64,000 bases of DNA, from the NCBI GenBank assembly GCA_014075295.1, contig CP046180.1, positions 634,458 through 698,457 of the forward strand, given 5' to 3'. Made by a program: the position numbers and the translations under genes. The notes below the pieces were generated by a model. The model saw only the letters and a list, made by a program, of their open reading frames with translations, searched no databases and was not told where the DNA came from. Position 1 is the first letter of the stretch. The number at the start of each line of letters is the position of its first letter. The stretch is from Candidatus Mycalebacterium zealandia. Its GTDB lineage: Bacteria; Desulfobacterota_D; UBA1144; Nemesobacterales; Mycalebacteriaceae. Below, in pieces: positions 48,400-57,084 of this stretch.

Positions 48400-50533
48400 T
48401 GACTTCCTTCAAACTTTTCAGGAAGTGTGAATTGGTTATACGGAAGGTTTTTCCGTCGCGTTTTTTAATCTGTTCATTTAGCGCGAAGATAGAAGATTTG
48501 TCGCACACAAGTTTTACATCCGCCCCGGACATTCCCTTCATTTTTGCCGCGAGTGTTTTGAAGTTCACATTTTTTGCGAGCGGTTTGCCGCCGATGTGAA
48601 TTTTCAGAATTTCCTCAATGCTTTCGCGGTCTGGAAGCGGTATGTTGAGAATGAGGTCAAACCTGCCCGAGCGCATAAGCGCGGGGTCAACTATGTCTCT
48701 GCGGTTTGTCGCCGCGAGCACCTGCACATCCGAAAGCTCTTCTATGCCGTCCATCTCGGCAAGCATCTGGCTCACTACCTGCTCGGAAACCCTGTTTCCT
48801 TCGGATTCTCTTCTGACCGGAGCCAGCGCGTCAATTTCGTCAAAAAAGATTATTGACGGAGCAACCTGACGGGCTTTTGAGAAAACATTGCGTATCGCAC
48901 GCTCGGATTCGCCGACATATTTTGAAAGCATCTCCGCGCCTTTAATCGAGATGAAATTGACTCCGCATTCGTTCGCGAGCGCTCTTGCAATAAGAGTTTT
49001 TCCCGTTCCAGGAGCGCCGCACAGCATTATGCCTCTGGGCGGGGTTACCTCGGCGGTTTTATAGAGTTCCCTGTGGCGCAACGGCATAATCACGGATTCA
49101 AAAAGTGTGTTTTTTATCTCTTTTAGTCCGCCTATGCTTTCAAGTCCGGTTTCAGGAATATCCACCGAGATTTCCCGTATGGCGGACGGCTCAACCTCTT
49201 TGAGCGCGTCTGTGAAGTTTTCCATTGAGACAGAAATTTCGCCGTTTTTCTTTTTGTTTTTTTTCGCGGTTTTTGTTTCGTATCCGTTGCCGTCAAACTC
49301 TTCAAGAAACCCGCCAAGCGCTTTGAGCCCCGCCTCTTTGCACAGCATTTCAATGTCCGCGCCGGTGAAGCCGTTGGTCAATTCCGCGATGCGTTGAAAA
49401 TCAACATCCTTTGAAAGCGGCATCGCTTCGCAGTGGATTTTCAGGATTTCAATTCTTGACAGACTGTCGGGAACATCAAGCAGTATTTCCCTGTCAAACC
49501 TGCCGGCGCGCCGCAGCGCGGGGTCAATCAAGTCCGGAAGGTTAGTGGCTCCGATAACTATGACATTGCCTTTTTTCTCCAGCCCGTCCATCATGGTAAG
49601 CAACTGGGCGACCACTCTTTTTTCCACCTCTCCGGCAACTTTGTCCCTGTGCGGAGCGATGGCGTCCAACTCATCAAGAAAAACAATGGACGGCTGTTTT
49701 TTCTGCGCGGTTTCAAATATCTCCCTTATTCGCGCTTCGCTTTCACCGTAGTGTTTGCTGATGATTTCGGGCCCGTTCACAATCTGAAAATTCATTCCTG
49801 TTTCGTGAATTGCCGATTTCGCGAGCATCGTTTTCCCGCTTCCCGGCGGACCGATGAGCAGAATTCCCCTCGGCGGCTCTATTCCAAGGCGGGCGAAAAC
49901 TTCGGGAAACCGGACGGGTATTTCAACAATTTCGCGGATTTTGTTTATCTGTTTTTTCAGCCCTCCGATCCGTGCGTATCTGGTTTTGTCGCGGTTCTCC
50001 TCCATGTTAGCGGGAAGTTTCGCGATTGTGATTTCGGTTGTTTCATCTATAACAATTGGATTGGGCGAGGAGGGCACGGCGCTGATGACATAGATTTCCC
50101 CGGCTGTTTTGGACGAGTTCCCGGCTTTGCCGTTTGACGACATTCCAACCCTGTCACCCTTTGTCAGCGCGAGACCAAGGAGGCTTGAAAGAATCGCATC
50201 CATGCCTTTTTTTCTTTCGTAGAGAACGGTTTTGTCCGAAACCGCCACCGTAACGCGTTTCGCGGTTTCAAAGGACGATTTTCTTACTATCACAAAATCG
50301 TTGATTTCCGACCGGGCGTTGCGGCGGGTGAATGAATCAATCTCAATTATGTTTTCGTTTGTTCCGTCTTCGGTTTCAAGGGGCACGGCTCTGGCAACCG
50401 TCTTTCTTTTTCCGCCGATTTCAATGGTGTCAAACGGCTCAAGTCCCAGCTCATGCATGTTGTTGCGGCTGAGTTTGGCAACTCCTTTGCCCATGTCGCT
50501 ACAGTCTATTTCTGATATTTTCAGCGAGATCAT
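48362..50533 (-). CDS. CDC48/VCP-like AAA ATPase
   Basis: 723 residues from ATG 50533 (MISLKISEIDCSD), chosen because a longer ATG lies inside a likely -10 box. The order is an N-domain of VAT/CDC48 style (residues 1-190), D1 with Walker A GPPGSGKTMLAKSA and SRH-region GATNLPDLIDPALRRAGRFD, and D2 with GAPGTGKTLIARALANECG and AATNRRDIVDPALMRSGRFD. A Lys-rich linker separates the two. Such ATPases unfold protein substrates. The family is common in archaea and eukaryotes and present in scattered bacteria. It overlaps the prepilin peptidase gene and is divergent from recF. Confidence 0.9.
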   Translation of the reverse strand: MISLKISEIDCSDMGKGVAKLSRNNMHELGLEPFDTIEIGGKRKTVARAVPLETEDGTNENIIEIDSFTRRNARSEINDFVIVRKSSFETAKRVTVAVSDKTVLYERKKGMDAILSSLLGLALTKGDRVGMSSNGKAGNSSKTAGEIYVISAVPSSPNPIVIDETTEITIAKLPANMEENRDKTRYARIGGLKKQINKIREIVEIPVRFPEVFARLGIEPPRGILLIGPPGSGKTMLAKSAIHETGMNFQIVNGPEIISKHYGESEARIREIFETAQKKQPSIVFLDELDAIAPHRDKVAGEVEKRVVAQLLTMMDGLEKKGNVIVIGATNLPDLIDPALRRAGRFDREILLDVPDSLSRIEILKIHCEAMPLSKDVDFQRIAELTNGFTGADIEMLCKEAGLKALGGFLEEFDGNGYETKTAKKNKKKNGEISVSMENFTDALKEVEPSAIREISVDIPETGLESIGGLKEIKNTLFESVIMPLRHRELYKTAEVTPPRGIMLCGAPGTGKTLIARALANECGVNFISIKGAEMLSKYVGESERAIRNVFSKARQVAPSIIFFDEIDALAPVRRESEGNRVSEQVVSQMLAEMDGIEELSDVQVLAATNRRDIVDPALMRSGRFDLILNIPLPDRESIEEILKIHIGGKPLAKNVNFKTLAAKMKGMSGADVKLVCDKSSIFALNEQIKKRDGKTFRITNSHFLKSLKEVSEKSAAPARRGG

Positions 50534-50634
50534 CTTTGTGAAAAATAAATAATACATCAGAAAAACAATGATTTTGTAATAGCGGAAAACGCGGGGAGTT
50601 GATTTTTCCGGTTTCTCAATTCACAATTCCGGTC

Positions 50635-51741
50635 TTGATAGTCAAATCCTTATCTCTGCGCGACATCAGGTGTTACGCATCTGAAACCCTGAGCTTTCAT
50701 CCCCGTTTCAATCTTGTCTACGGAGAAAACGGGCAGGGCAAAACCAATCTTCTTGAAGCGGTTTACATGCTGTGCAGGTTCAAGCCGCTAAGGGGTGTTT
50801 CATCTTCGGAGATTGTGCGCTTCGGCGGGCGGTCGTCCGCTTTGCTCAAAGGTGTTATTGAAAAAGATTCCCCCGCGCTTGTAACCGATGTCAGCGTTTC
50901 GTTTTCGGATAAGGGCGGAAAGAAGGTTGAGGTGAACGGCAAGAGGCCAGCCAATCTGGCGAAGAAGGCGCTTGATTTTGAAGTGGTTCATTTCACGCCG
51001 TCCGAAGTGGAACTGGCAAAGGGAAGTCCTTCATTGCGGCGGCGTTATTTTGACTCAATTATCTGCGGGCTGGTCCCGTCTCATTTTCAGGACATTCTGG
51101 ACTTTCAGCGCGTTTTACGGCAACGCAATTCGTTTCTCGCTTCCGGACGCGCGACCTCATCGGGCATCGCGCTCTGGGACGGGCAGATGGCGGAAATAGG
51201 CGCCAGAATAGTTGAAAAGCGTCTGCGTCTTGTAAAAAGGATAAACCGCGAAATAGACACGCTGTATCGCGGCATTGGAGGGGCGGATATGGGCGCGAAA
51301 GCCCAATACGAGACGTCTTTTGAGATTTCAGGCGGAAAACGGGGCGAACTATCCAATTCCATCAAAAAAGCGCTTGAAAACGGCTTTTCGCGCGATACAA
51401 AGGCAAGGCATACATCAACCGGTCCCCACAGAGACCGCATATCCCTACAAATAGGCGGTAAAGACTGCGCTTTGTTTGCTTCTCAAGGAGAGGCGCGAAG
51501 CGTGGTTCTGGCGCTCAAAATGGCCGAAATCCGTCTTTATCAGGAGATTAAGAAGGAAAATCCCATATTCCTGCTTGATGACATATCAAGCGAACTTGAC
51601 GGAAAACGGCGGAAATTCCTGTTTGATATGCTTCTTGACTATCCCGGACAGGTTTTTGTTACCTCAACTTCGGCTTCCGATATTCTCTATCGCGGAAAAC
51701 ATAAAAAATTCCGGATTCAAGCCGGAAAAGTGGCGGAGTAG
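50635..51741 (+). CDS. recF: DNA replication and repair protein RecF
   Basis: RecF binds gapped DNA with RecR and RecO. Walker A YGENGQGKTNLLEAVY, conserved ASQGEARSVVLALKMAE and the D-box IFLLDDISSELDGKRR are present, with an N-terminal LSLRDIRCYASETLSF. I prefer TTG at 50635 (IVKSLSLRD) because it matches the family start; TTG 50599 with a GGGGAG right against it would add a leader. 369-380 residues. It is not next to dnaA or gyrB here. Divergent from the AAA ATPase. Confidence 0.93.
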   Translation: MIVKSLSLRDIRCYASETLSFHPRFNLVYGENGQGKTNLLEAVYMLCRFKPLRGVSSSEIVRFGGRSSALLKGVIEKDSPALVTDVSVSFSDKGGKKVEVNGKRPANLAKKALDFEVVHFTPSEVELAKGSPSLRRRYFDSIICGLVPSHFQDILDFQRVLRQRNSFLASGRATSSGIALWDGQMAEIGARIVEKRLRLVKRINREIDTLYRGIGGADMGAKAQYETSFEISGGKRGELSNSIKKALENGFSRDTKARHTSTGPHRDRISLQIGGKDCALFASQGEARSVVLALKMAEIRLYQEIKKENPIFLLDDISSELDGKRRKFLFDMLLDYPGQVFVTSTSASDILYRGKHKKFRIQAGKVAE

Positions 51742-52014
51742 GGTTGAGCATCCATTTTCGGTATTTCTTCAAGTTTTCAGACATTTTCAGCTGCACAAAG
51801 AGATAAGTTAACATAATATACCTTATCGGACATTGTAGGTTATCGCGCAAACTCCGAACTCAAATAATCAATGATATGAATGGGATATACTGTATATATC
51901 GTATGAACTTAAAGTTAAAAAATCTCGCCCTTTGGGGATGAATATTCAATTATTTGCGTTCCGGCGCGTCTTGCAGTTATCCTGAAATTCAATTGACCGG
52001 GAGGGAATTGTGCC
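51742..52014. other. Intergenic region without a visible gene
   Basis: An AT-rich stretch (about 51.8-51.96 kb) carries an imperfect palindrome-like run (gggatatactgtatatatcg) but no open frame or hairpin terminator of convincing strength. A GGGAGG site at its end serves the HIT gene. Confidence 0.4.
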
Positions 52015-52356
52015 ATGCCAACCATTTTTTCACAAATAATCAACCGCGAAATCCCGGCGGAGATTGTTTATGAGGACGATCTGTGCCTCGCTTTCAAAGA
52101 TGTAAGCCCTCAGGCGCCGGTTCACATACTTTTGATACCTAAAAAGGAAATAGCGTCTCTCAATGACCTTAAATCCGGAGATGAGGGTCTTATGGGGCAT
52201 TTGATGCTTAAAGTGCCGGAAATCGCCTCAAAAGAGGGCATTTCCGAAGACGGATACCGAATTGTCGCCAACACGGGAGAAAACAGCGGACAGTCGGTCT
52301 TTCATATCCATATTCACATACTTGGCGGCAGAAAACTGGAATGGCCGCCCGGCTGA
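52015..52356 (+). CDS. HIT-family nucleotide hydrolase (HinT-like)
   Basis: 113 residues, the usual size. The histidine-triad motif SVFHIHIHILGG is at residues about 96-107, preceded by AFKDVSPQAPVHILLIPKKE and VANTGENSGQ. It hydrolyses adenosine 5'-phosphoramidates and related nucleotides. A GGGAGG site is 10 bases upstream of the ATG. It converges on ileS. Confidence 0.95.
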   Translation: MPTIFSQIINREIPAEIVYEDDLCLAFKDVSPQAPVHILLIPKKEIASLNDLKSGDEGLMGHLMLKVPEIASKEGISEDGYRIVANTGENSGQSVFHIHIHILGGRKLEWPPG

Positions 52357-52366
52357 TATTTTTTCC

Positions 52367-55219
52367 TTATTTAACCTCAACCGCGTCCGCGCAACGGTCA
52401 CACAGTGTTCCGCCATCCGCTCTTTGAGACGCGGTTTTTTCCCTTTTCCAGCAGCGGTCGCATTTGGACTCGTCCGTGAGGTTTTTTACTGAGAGCGTTC
52501 CGCCGTTTTCAAAACGGCTTGCTCCGAGCAGGTCCGCGATTTCACCGCAGTCAAAATTGCCGATGTCCGTTCCGGATTCCATACCGGCATCCAGAGGGTT
52601 TGACGGATTGTCTTCTTTTTTCGCTTTTTCAAGCATGAGCAGACATTGGTCTTTCAAAGGAATGATTGAGGTTTCCCATTCATCCAACACGGAGTTTTCT
52701 TTTTCAGACAATTCCGTTCTTCGCGGAAAATCGGTTAAGTGAACGCTTGCCTCTTTTACGTCTCCTGACAGACAGTGATACGCTTCCTCCGCCGTATGGA
52801 CAAGGATTGGCGCGCAAAGCCGTATCAGAGCGTCCGCGATTTCAAATATGACCGTTTGTGTTTTTCTCCTTCTTTCAGAGTCCGCTTTGTCGCAGTAAAG
52901 ACGGTCTCTCACCGCGCCTATGTAGTGCTTGCTCAGGAACAGGTCGCAGAAAGCGAGTATCGCGCCGCTCGCCGCTTTGTATTCAAACGCGGAATAAAAA
53001 CTCACCGTTTCGTTGACGGTTTTTTTGAGAATTATCCGCGCCACATTATCAACCAAGTATTCATCATTTTGGTTGAGCGCGATCGAATCAGTTTCGGGAT
53101 TGAAATCGTCCAGATTGCTCAAAAGAAAGCGGATTGTGTTTCGTATCGTTCTGTATTCGTCAGCCGCGCCTTCTATAATCCTTATGTCCGCCTTAACATC
53201 ATTTGAGTAGTTGAGAGAACTCACCCACCATCTGCAGACATCCGCGCCGTATTGTTTCAAAACCTGCTCAACATCAAGAGCGTTGCCGGCGGACTTGCTC
53301 ATTTTCCGCCCCTGCGCGTCAACAATAAAACCGTGCGTCAAGATATGCTCAAAAGGCGGTTTTCCGTTCACACCGAGCGAGTTTAGAAACGATGACTGAA
53401 ACCAGCCCCTGTGCTGGTCGGAGCCCTCAAGATACATATCCGCCCCCGCTTTCTTTCCACCCTTGCGCTGTTCGCCCTTTTCAATAACCGAATGCCACGA
53501 CGAGCCGGACTCGAACCACACATCAAAAATATCCGCCCCCTTTTTCAGTTCGGACGGATTCCAGTTCTCCTTTGCCCACGCGGGCGCGTCCGCGTCTTCA
53601 GAGGGGTCGTAGTTGCCGATTAAATCTTCGGAGTCCGATTCAAACCAGGCATTGCTTCCTTTTTCGCGGATTTTCTCCGCAACCGCAAGCACGGTTTTTT
53701 CCGTCATTAATATGTCTCCCGCGGCATTTGTAAAAGCCGGAATAGGAAGCCCCCACGCGCGCTGGCGCGATATGCACCAGTCGGGTCTTGACTCAACCAT
53801 TCCGCCGAGCCGTTTGCTTCCCCATTCGGGGTGAAACCTGATTTCATCAGCGATGCTCGCGAGCGCGAGTTCTCGCAAGGTTTTTCCACCGTTGCCGACC
53901 GGTTCATCCATTCTTATAAACCACTGCGCGGTCGCGCGGAAAATTGTCGGGGTTTTCCCGCGCCAGTCGTGCGGGTAGCTGTGAACAATTTCTTTTGAAT
54001 GAAAAAGAAGTTCCGCCTCGCGCAGTTTTTCAATCACAATTCCGTTTCCTTTCCAAACATTTTTTCCGTGCAGCCAGCCGGGCACGGACTCATCAAATGT
54101 TCCATCTTCCCGAACCGGACAGTAAATCTCAATTCCTTCCTTCAACGCCGCGGAGTAGTCTTCGGCTCCGTGTCCGGGCGCGGTGTGAACAAGCCCCGTT
54201 CCCTCATCCGTTCCCACATGAGGCGCGCAAATCACCCTGCCCTGATATTCAACAAACGGATGGTTATATGCGGTTTGAGCGTCCGCCAAGTCTTCGCCTG
54301 AACACGAACCGAGTTTTCGGGCGTCCGCGCCGGTTTGCTCAAAAATGCTCTCCGCGAGGTTTTCTGAAACAACGCAAAAACGTCTGTCTCCCTTCTCCGT
54401 TTTATTTATGGCGTAAAGCCCGTATTTGGCGTCCCGCGCCGCCGCTATGGCGCGGTTTGCCGGAAGCGTCCATGGGGTTGTTGTCCATATCATCAGGAAA
54501 ACGTTGCTTTTCGCGGGCGCGTTCAAACTTTGAGGAAGAGCGCTTGTGTTCGCAACCGGAAAAAGAACGTAAACGCTGGGGTCTGTTTTTTCATGGTATT
54601 CAAGCTCCGCTTCGGCGAGCGCGGTTTTATTTTCAATTGACCAGTGAACGGGTTTGAGGTCGTGCCGCACGATATTTTTCGCGACAAGTTTTGAGAAAAC
54701 TTCAAGCACGCCCGCCTCGTATTCAGGTGTCATCGTCAAATAAGGGTTTTCATAATCCGCCACTGTTCCCAGCCGTTTCATTTCTTTTGTCTGTTTACGG
54801 ACGAACTTGTCGGCGTAATTGCGGCATTTTTTTCTTATCTGAATCGGATCCGCCTCCGCCGTGAGGTCTTCGGATTCTTTGAGCACCTTATGCTCAATCG
54901 GAAGCCCGTGGCAGTCCCAGCCGGGTGTCAGGAAAGAATCAAACCCCTCCATTGTTTTTGAGCGCACCACTATGTCTTTGAGGATTTTATTGAGCAGATG
55001 CCCGATGTGGATTGAGCCGTTGGCGTATGGAGGACCGTCGTGAAGGACGAACTTTTCCCGCTCTTTGGATTTCTCTTTTATCGCTGAAAAAAGGCCGGTT
55101 TTGTCCCACTCTTTTTGAATTTCCGGCTCCTTTTGCAGAAGCCCGGCTTTCATTGGAAAGTCCTTTGCTTGGGGCAGGTTCAGTGAGTTTTTATATTCCT
55201 TTTTCGTTTTTTCGGACAT
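52367..55219 (-). CDS. ileS: Isoleucyl-tRNA synthetase
   Basis: 950 residues from ATG 55219 (MSEKTKKEYKNSLNLP); a more upstream ATG adds 23 unconserved residues. Class I landmarks: PYANGSIHIGHLLNK (HIGH), FDVWFESGSSWHSV, WFQSSFLNSLG and GRKMSKSAGNAL. The editing domain includes MIWTTTPWTLPANRAI and HTAPGHGAEDY. The C-terminal zinc finger CDRCWKREK...CDRCADAV ends the protein, as in the bacterial (E. coli-type) form that is sensitive to mupirocin. Confidence 0.97.
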   Translation of the reverse strand: MSEKTKKEYKNSLNLPQAKDFPMKAGLLQKEPEIQKEWDKTGLFSAIKEKSKEREKFVLHDGPPYANGSIHIGHLLNKILKDIVVRSKTMEGFDSFLTPGWDCHGLPIEHKVLKESEDLTAEADPIQIRKKCRNYADKFVRKQTKEMKRLGTVADYENPYLTMTPEYEAGVLEVFSKLVAKNIVRHDLKPVHWSIENKTALAEAELEYHEKTDPSVYVLFPVANTSALPQSLNAPAKSNVFLMIWTTTPWTLPANRAIAAARDAKYGLYAINKTEKGDRRFCVVSENLAESIFEQTGADARKLGSCSGEDLADAQTAYNHPFVEYQGRVICAPHVGTDEGTGLVHTAPGHGAEDYSAALKEGIEIYCPVREDGTFDESVPGWLHGKNVWKGNGIVIEKLREAELLFHSKEIVHSYPHDWRGKTPTIFRATAQWFIRMDEPVGNGGKTLRELALASIADEIRFHPEWGSKRLGGMVESRPDWCISRQRAWGLPIPAFTNAAGDILMTEKTVLAVAEKIREKGSNAWFESDSEDLIGNYDPSEDADAPAWAKENWNPSELKKGADIFDVWFESGSSWHSVIEKGEQRKGGKKAGADMYLEGSDQHRGWFQSSFLNSLGVNGKPPFEHILTHGFIVDAQGRKMSKSAGNALDVEQVLKQYGADVCRWWVSSLNYSNDVKADIRIIEGAADEYRTIRNTIRFLLSNLDDFNPETDSIALNQNDEYLVDNVARIILKKTVNETVSFYSAFEYKAASGAILAFCDLFLSKHYIGAVRDRLYCDKADSERRRKTQTVIFEIADALIRLCAPILVHTAEEAYHCLSGDVKEASVHLTDFPRRTELSEKENSVLDEWETSIIPLKDQCLLMLEKAKKEDNPSNPLDAGMESGTDIGNFDCGEIADLLGASRFENGGTLSVKNLTDESKCDRCWKREKTASQRADGGTLCDRCADAVEVK

Positions 55220-55244
55220 AACGGGGTTTTGTCGCCGGTGTTTT

Positions 55245-55601
55245 TCAGTCTTTGGGGCGGATGATTTCCCAATAGACGTATTTTTCAAGTTTGTCGTGCA
55301 TTCTTTTGGCGAAATCCGCCCATTTGTCCCACTCTTTTTTATAAGGTTTTGTCTCGTCCACTTTGTTTTTGATTTTCATTCCGGTTTCGGAAGTTTCAAT
55401 TATGTATTCCTCCGACTCCTCAAAAACTTCCTGCAATTTTTCCGCGTATTCGTGCAGTATGCGCACCTTTTCGGGATTCATATCCCTGATTTCCATTATG
55501 AAGTAGCCGTTTTCCTGATCGGACGGCATATCCATCATAGTGCCCTGCTTGAAAACTGTTGTATTGATGTCTTCAGCTTTCATTGATATGAGGAGTTCCA
55601 T
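55245..55601 (-). CDS. Acidic helical protein of unknown function
   Basis: 118 residues with no membrane segment or signal. It is rich in Glu/Lys/Met: MELLISMKAEDINTTVFKQG, then VRILHEYAEKLQEVFEESEE and EWDKWADFAKRMHDKLEKYV. Strands and long helices are expected, somewhat like a dimeric ligand-binding domain. It lies just upstream of ileS (about 25 bases) on the same strand and may be co-transcribed. I do not recognise it. Confidence 0.6.
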   Translation of the reverse strand: MELLISMKAEDINTTVFKQGTMMDMPSDQENGYFIMEIRDMNPEKVRILHEYAEKLQEVFEESEEYIIETSETGMKIKNKVDETKPYKKEWDKWADFAKRMHDKLEKYVYWEIIRPKD

Positions 55602-55652
55602 CGCGCTTTATTCTATCCTGATTGATGGGTTTATGCGGTCATATCACCGCAA

Positions 55653-56921
55653 TTAACCTTCAAAAACGAGCTTGAACGGTTCTTCCATCGCTTCGGCAAT
55701 CCAGCGGACAAACCTCGCCGCTTCGGCGCCGTCTATCATTCTGTGGTCGTATGAAAGCGACAGCGGCAAAATCATTCGTGGTTTGAATTGCCCCGATTTC
55801 TCATCGTAAACAGGGCTTATTTTTGAGCGTGAAAGCCCTAAAATCGCCACTTCGGGGAAATTCACAATTGGCGTAAAACTGTCGCCTCCAATGCCGCCGA
55901 GGTTGCTTACGCTGAAACTTCCCCCTTGCAGTTCATCGGGTTTTATATTTTTTTCTCTCGCTCTTTTCGCGAGGTCTGCGAGTTCAATGGATATTTCAAT
56001 TATATTTTTCTCATCCGCGTTTTTAATAACCGGCAACACAAGCCCCCTTTCGGTGTCAACCGCGATGCCAATGTTTATGTAGTTTTTGAAAACCAACTCT
56101 CCGCGTTTGGAATCAAAACTGCCGTTGAATTTCGGAAACGTTCCCAGCGCGGAAGCCACAACCTTAACCATAATCGCCGTTACGGTGAGTTTGCCTCCGG
56201 CTTTTTCCGCTTTTGTGCTGAAATCTTTGCGCAGCTCTTCAAGGTCGGTAATGTCCGCGCTGTCGTTATGGGTAACATGAGGAACGGTTTCCCATGAGCG
56301 CTTGAGACGTTGCGCGGAGATTTTTCCGATTGTTGAGGCGGGGGTTCTGTCAGTTTCTCCCCACGGGCTGAAATCCGGAAGGTCTGACGAGCCGTCCATA
56401 GTCGCGTGGATTAAATCTTTTGCCTGCGCTCTCACATCCTCGGCGGACACCCTGCCCCGCGTCCCCGTGCCTTTGATATTTGAAATATCAATGCCGAGTT
56501 CTCGCGCAAGCGATTTCGCCGAAGGCGATGAAGGCGGAGATTGCGATTTTGATTTTGGCTCGCTTGTTTTTTTCGGCGCAGGTTCGGGCATTTCGAGTTC
56601 GGGGTCTTTTTCAGTCGCCGGTGCGGGTTCTGCCTCCGCCGGTTTTTCTTTCGGCGCGGGTTTTGTTGCCGCGTCCGCAGATTTTCCGCTTTCGCTGATA
56701 ACGGCGATAAGTCCGCCGACTTTTATTTTGTCGCCCACGGCGACCGCCATCTTTTCAACCGTTCCCGCGAACGGACACGGAAGTTCAAAAGCGGCTTTTT
56801 CCGTTTCAAGTTCAACAATTGGCTCGTCTTTGCCAACCGTCCCGCCCTCTTCAAAAAACACGGTGATTACAGTCGCCTCTTCAACACTCTCGCCAATTTC
56901 GGGCAAACGGAATTCAGCCAT
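55653..56921 (-). CDS. aceF: Dihydrolipoyl acetyltransferase (E2 of pyruvate dehydrogenase)
   Basis: 422 residues. A single lipoyl domain (residues 2-76) has the lipoylated Lys in ELETEKAAFELPCPF; a Pro/Ala/Lys linker follows; the E1/E3-binding domain SAKSLARELGIDISNIKGTG is at about 133-155; the catalytic domain ends with the active site SYDHRMIDGAEAARF. It transfers acetyl groups to CoA. One lipoyl domain contrasts with three in E. coli AceF. It is downstream of aceE on the same strand with a 163-base gap. Confidence 0.95.
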   Translation of the reverse strand: MAEFRLPEIGESVEEATVITVFFEEGGTVGKDEPIVELETEKAAFELPCPFAGTVEKMAVAVGDKIKVGGLIAVISESGKSADAATKPAPKEKPAEAEPAPATEKDPELEMPEPAPKKTSEPKSKSQSPPSSPSAKSLARELGIDISNIKGTGTRGRVSAEDVRAQAKDLIHATMDGSSDLPDFSPWGETDRTPASTIGKISAQRLKRSWETVPHVTHNDSADITDLEELRKDFSTKAEKAGGKLTVTAIMVKVVASALGTFPKFNGSFDSKRGELVFKNYINIGIAVDTERGLVLPVIKNADEKNIIEISIELADLAKRAREKNIKPDELQGGSFSVSNLGGIGGDSFTPIVNFPEVAILGLSRSKISPVYDEKSGQFKPRMILPLSLSYDHRMIDGAEAARFVRWIAEAMEEPFKLVFEG

Positions 56922-57084
56922 TTCTGTTTTTCTCCGTTGCCAATTCTTTTCTTTTTCGTGTTTTCATTTCCTTGTGCTCCGGAAGATGCTTTGCGTGCCG
57001 GTCAATCACCTCCAAGGATAGTAGGGCAAAGTGCTTCTTAAGCGGCCAGCCGTTTTTGCAGTTCTTTAATCAACCCGTTGTTCT

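Noticed and set aside
51884-51905. LexA-like box (ctgtatatat) in the gap after recF
   Set aside because: Only one half-site resembles CTGT; the matching ACAG half is absent.
53944-54657. Long opposite-strand frame within ileS (237 residues)
   Set aside because: It is a shadow of the strongly supported ileS frame, with Arg/Ser/Phe-rich, low-complexity composition.
56922-57084. Small gene between aceE and aceF
   Set aside because: The only frame at the aceE stop encodes about 15 residues, and another frame without a good start is unremarkable.
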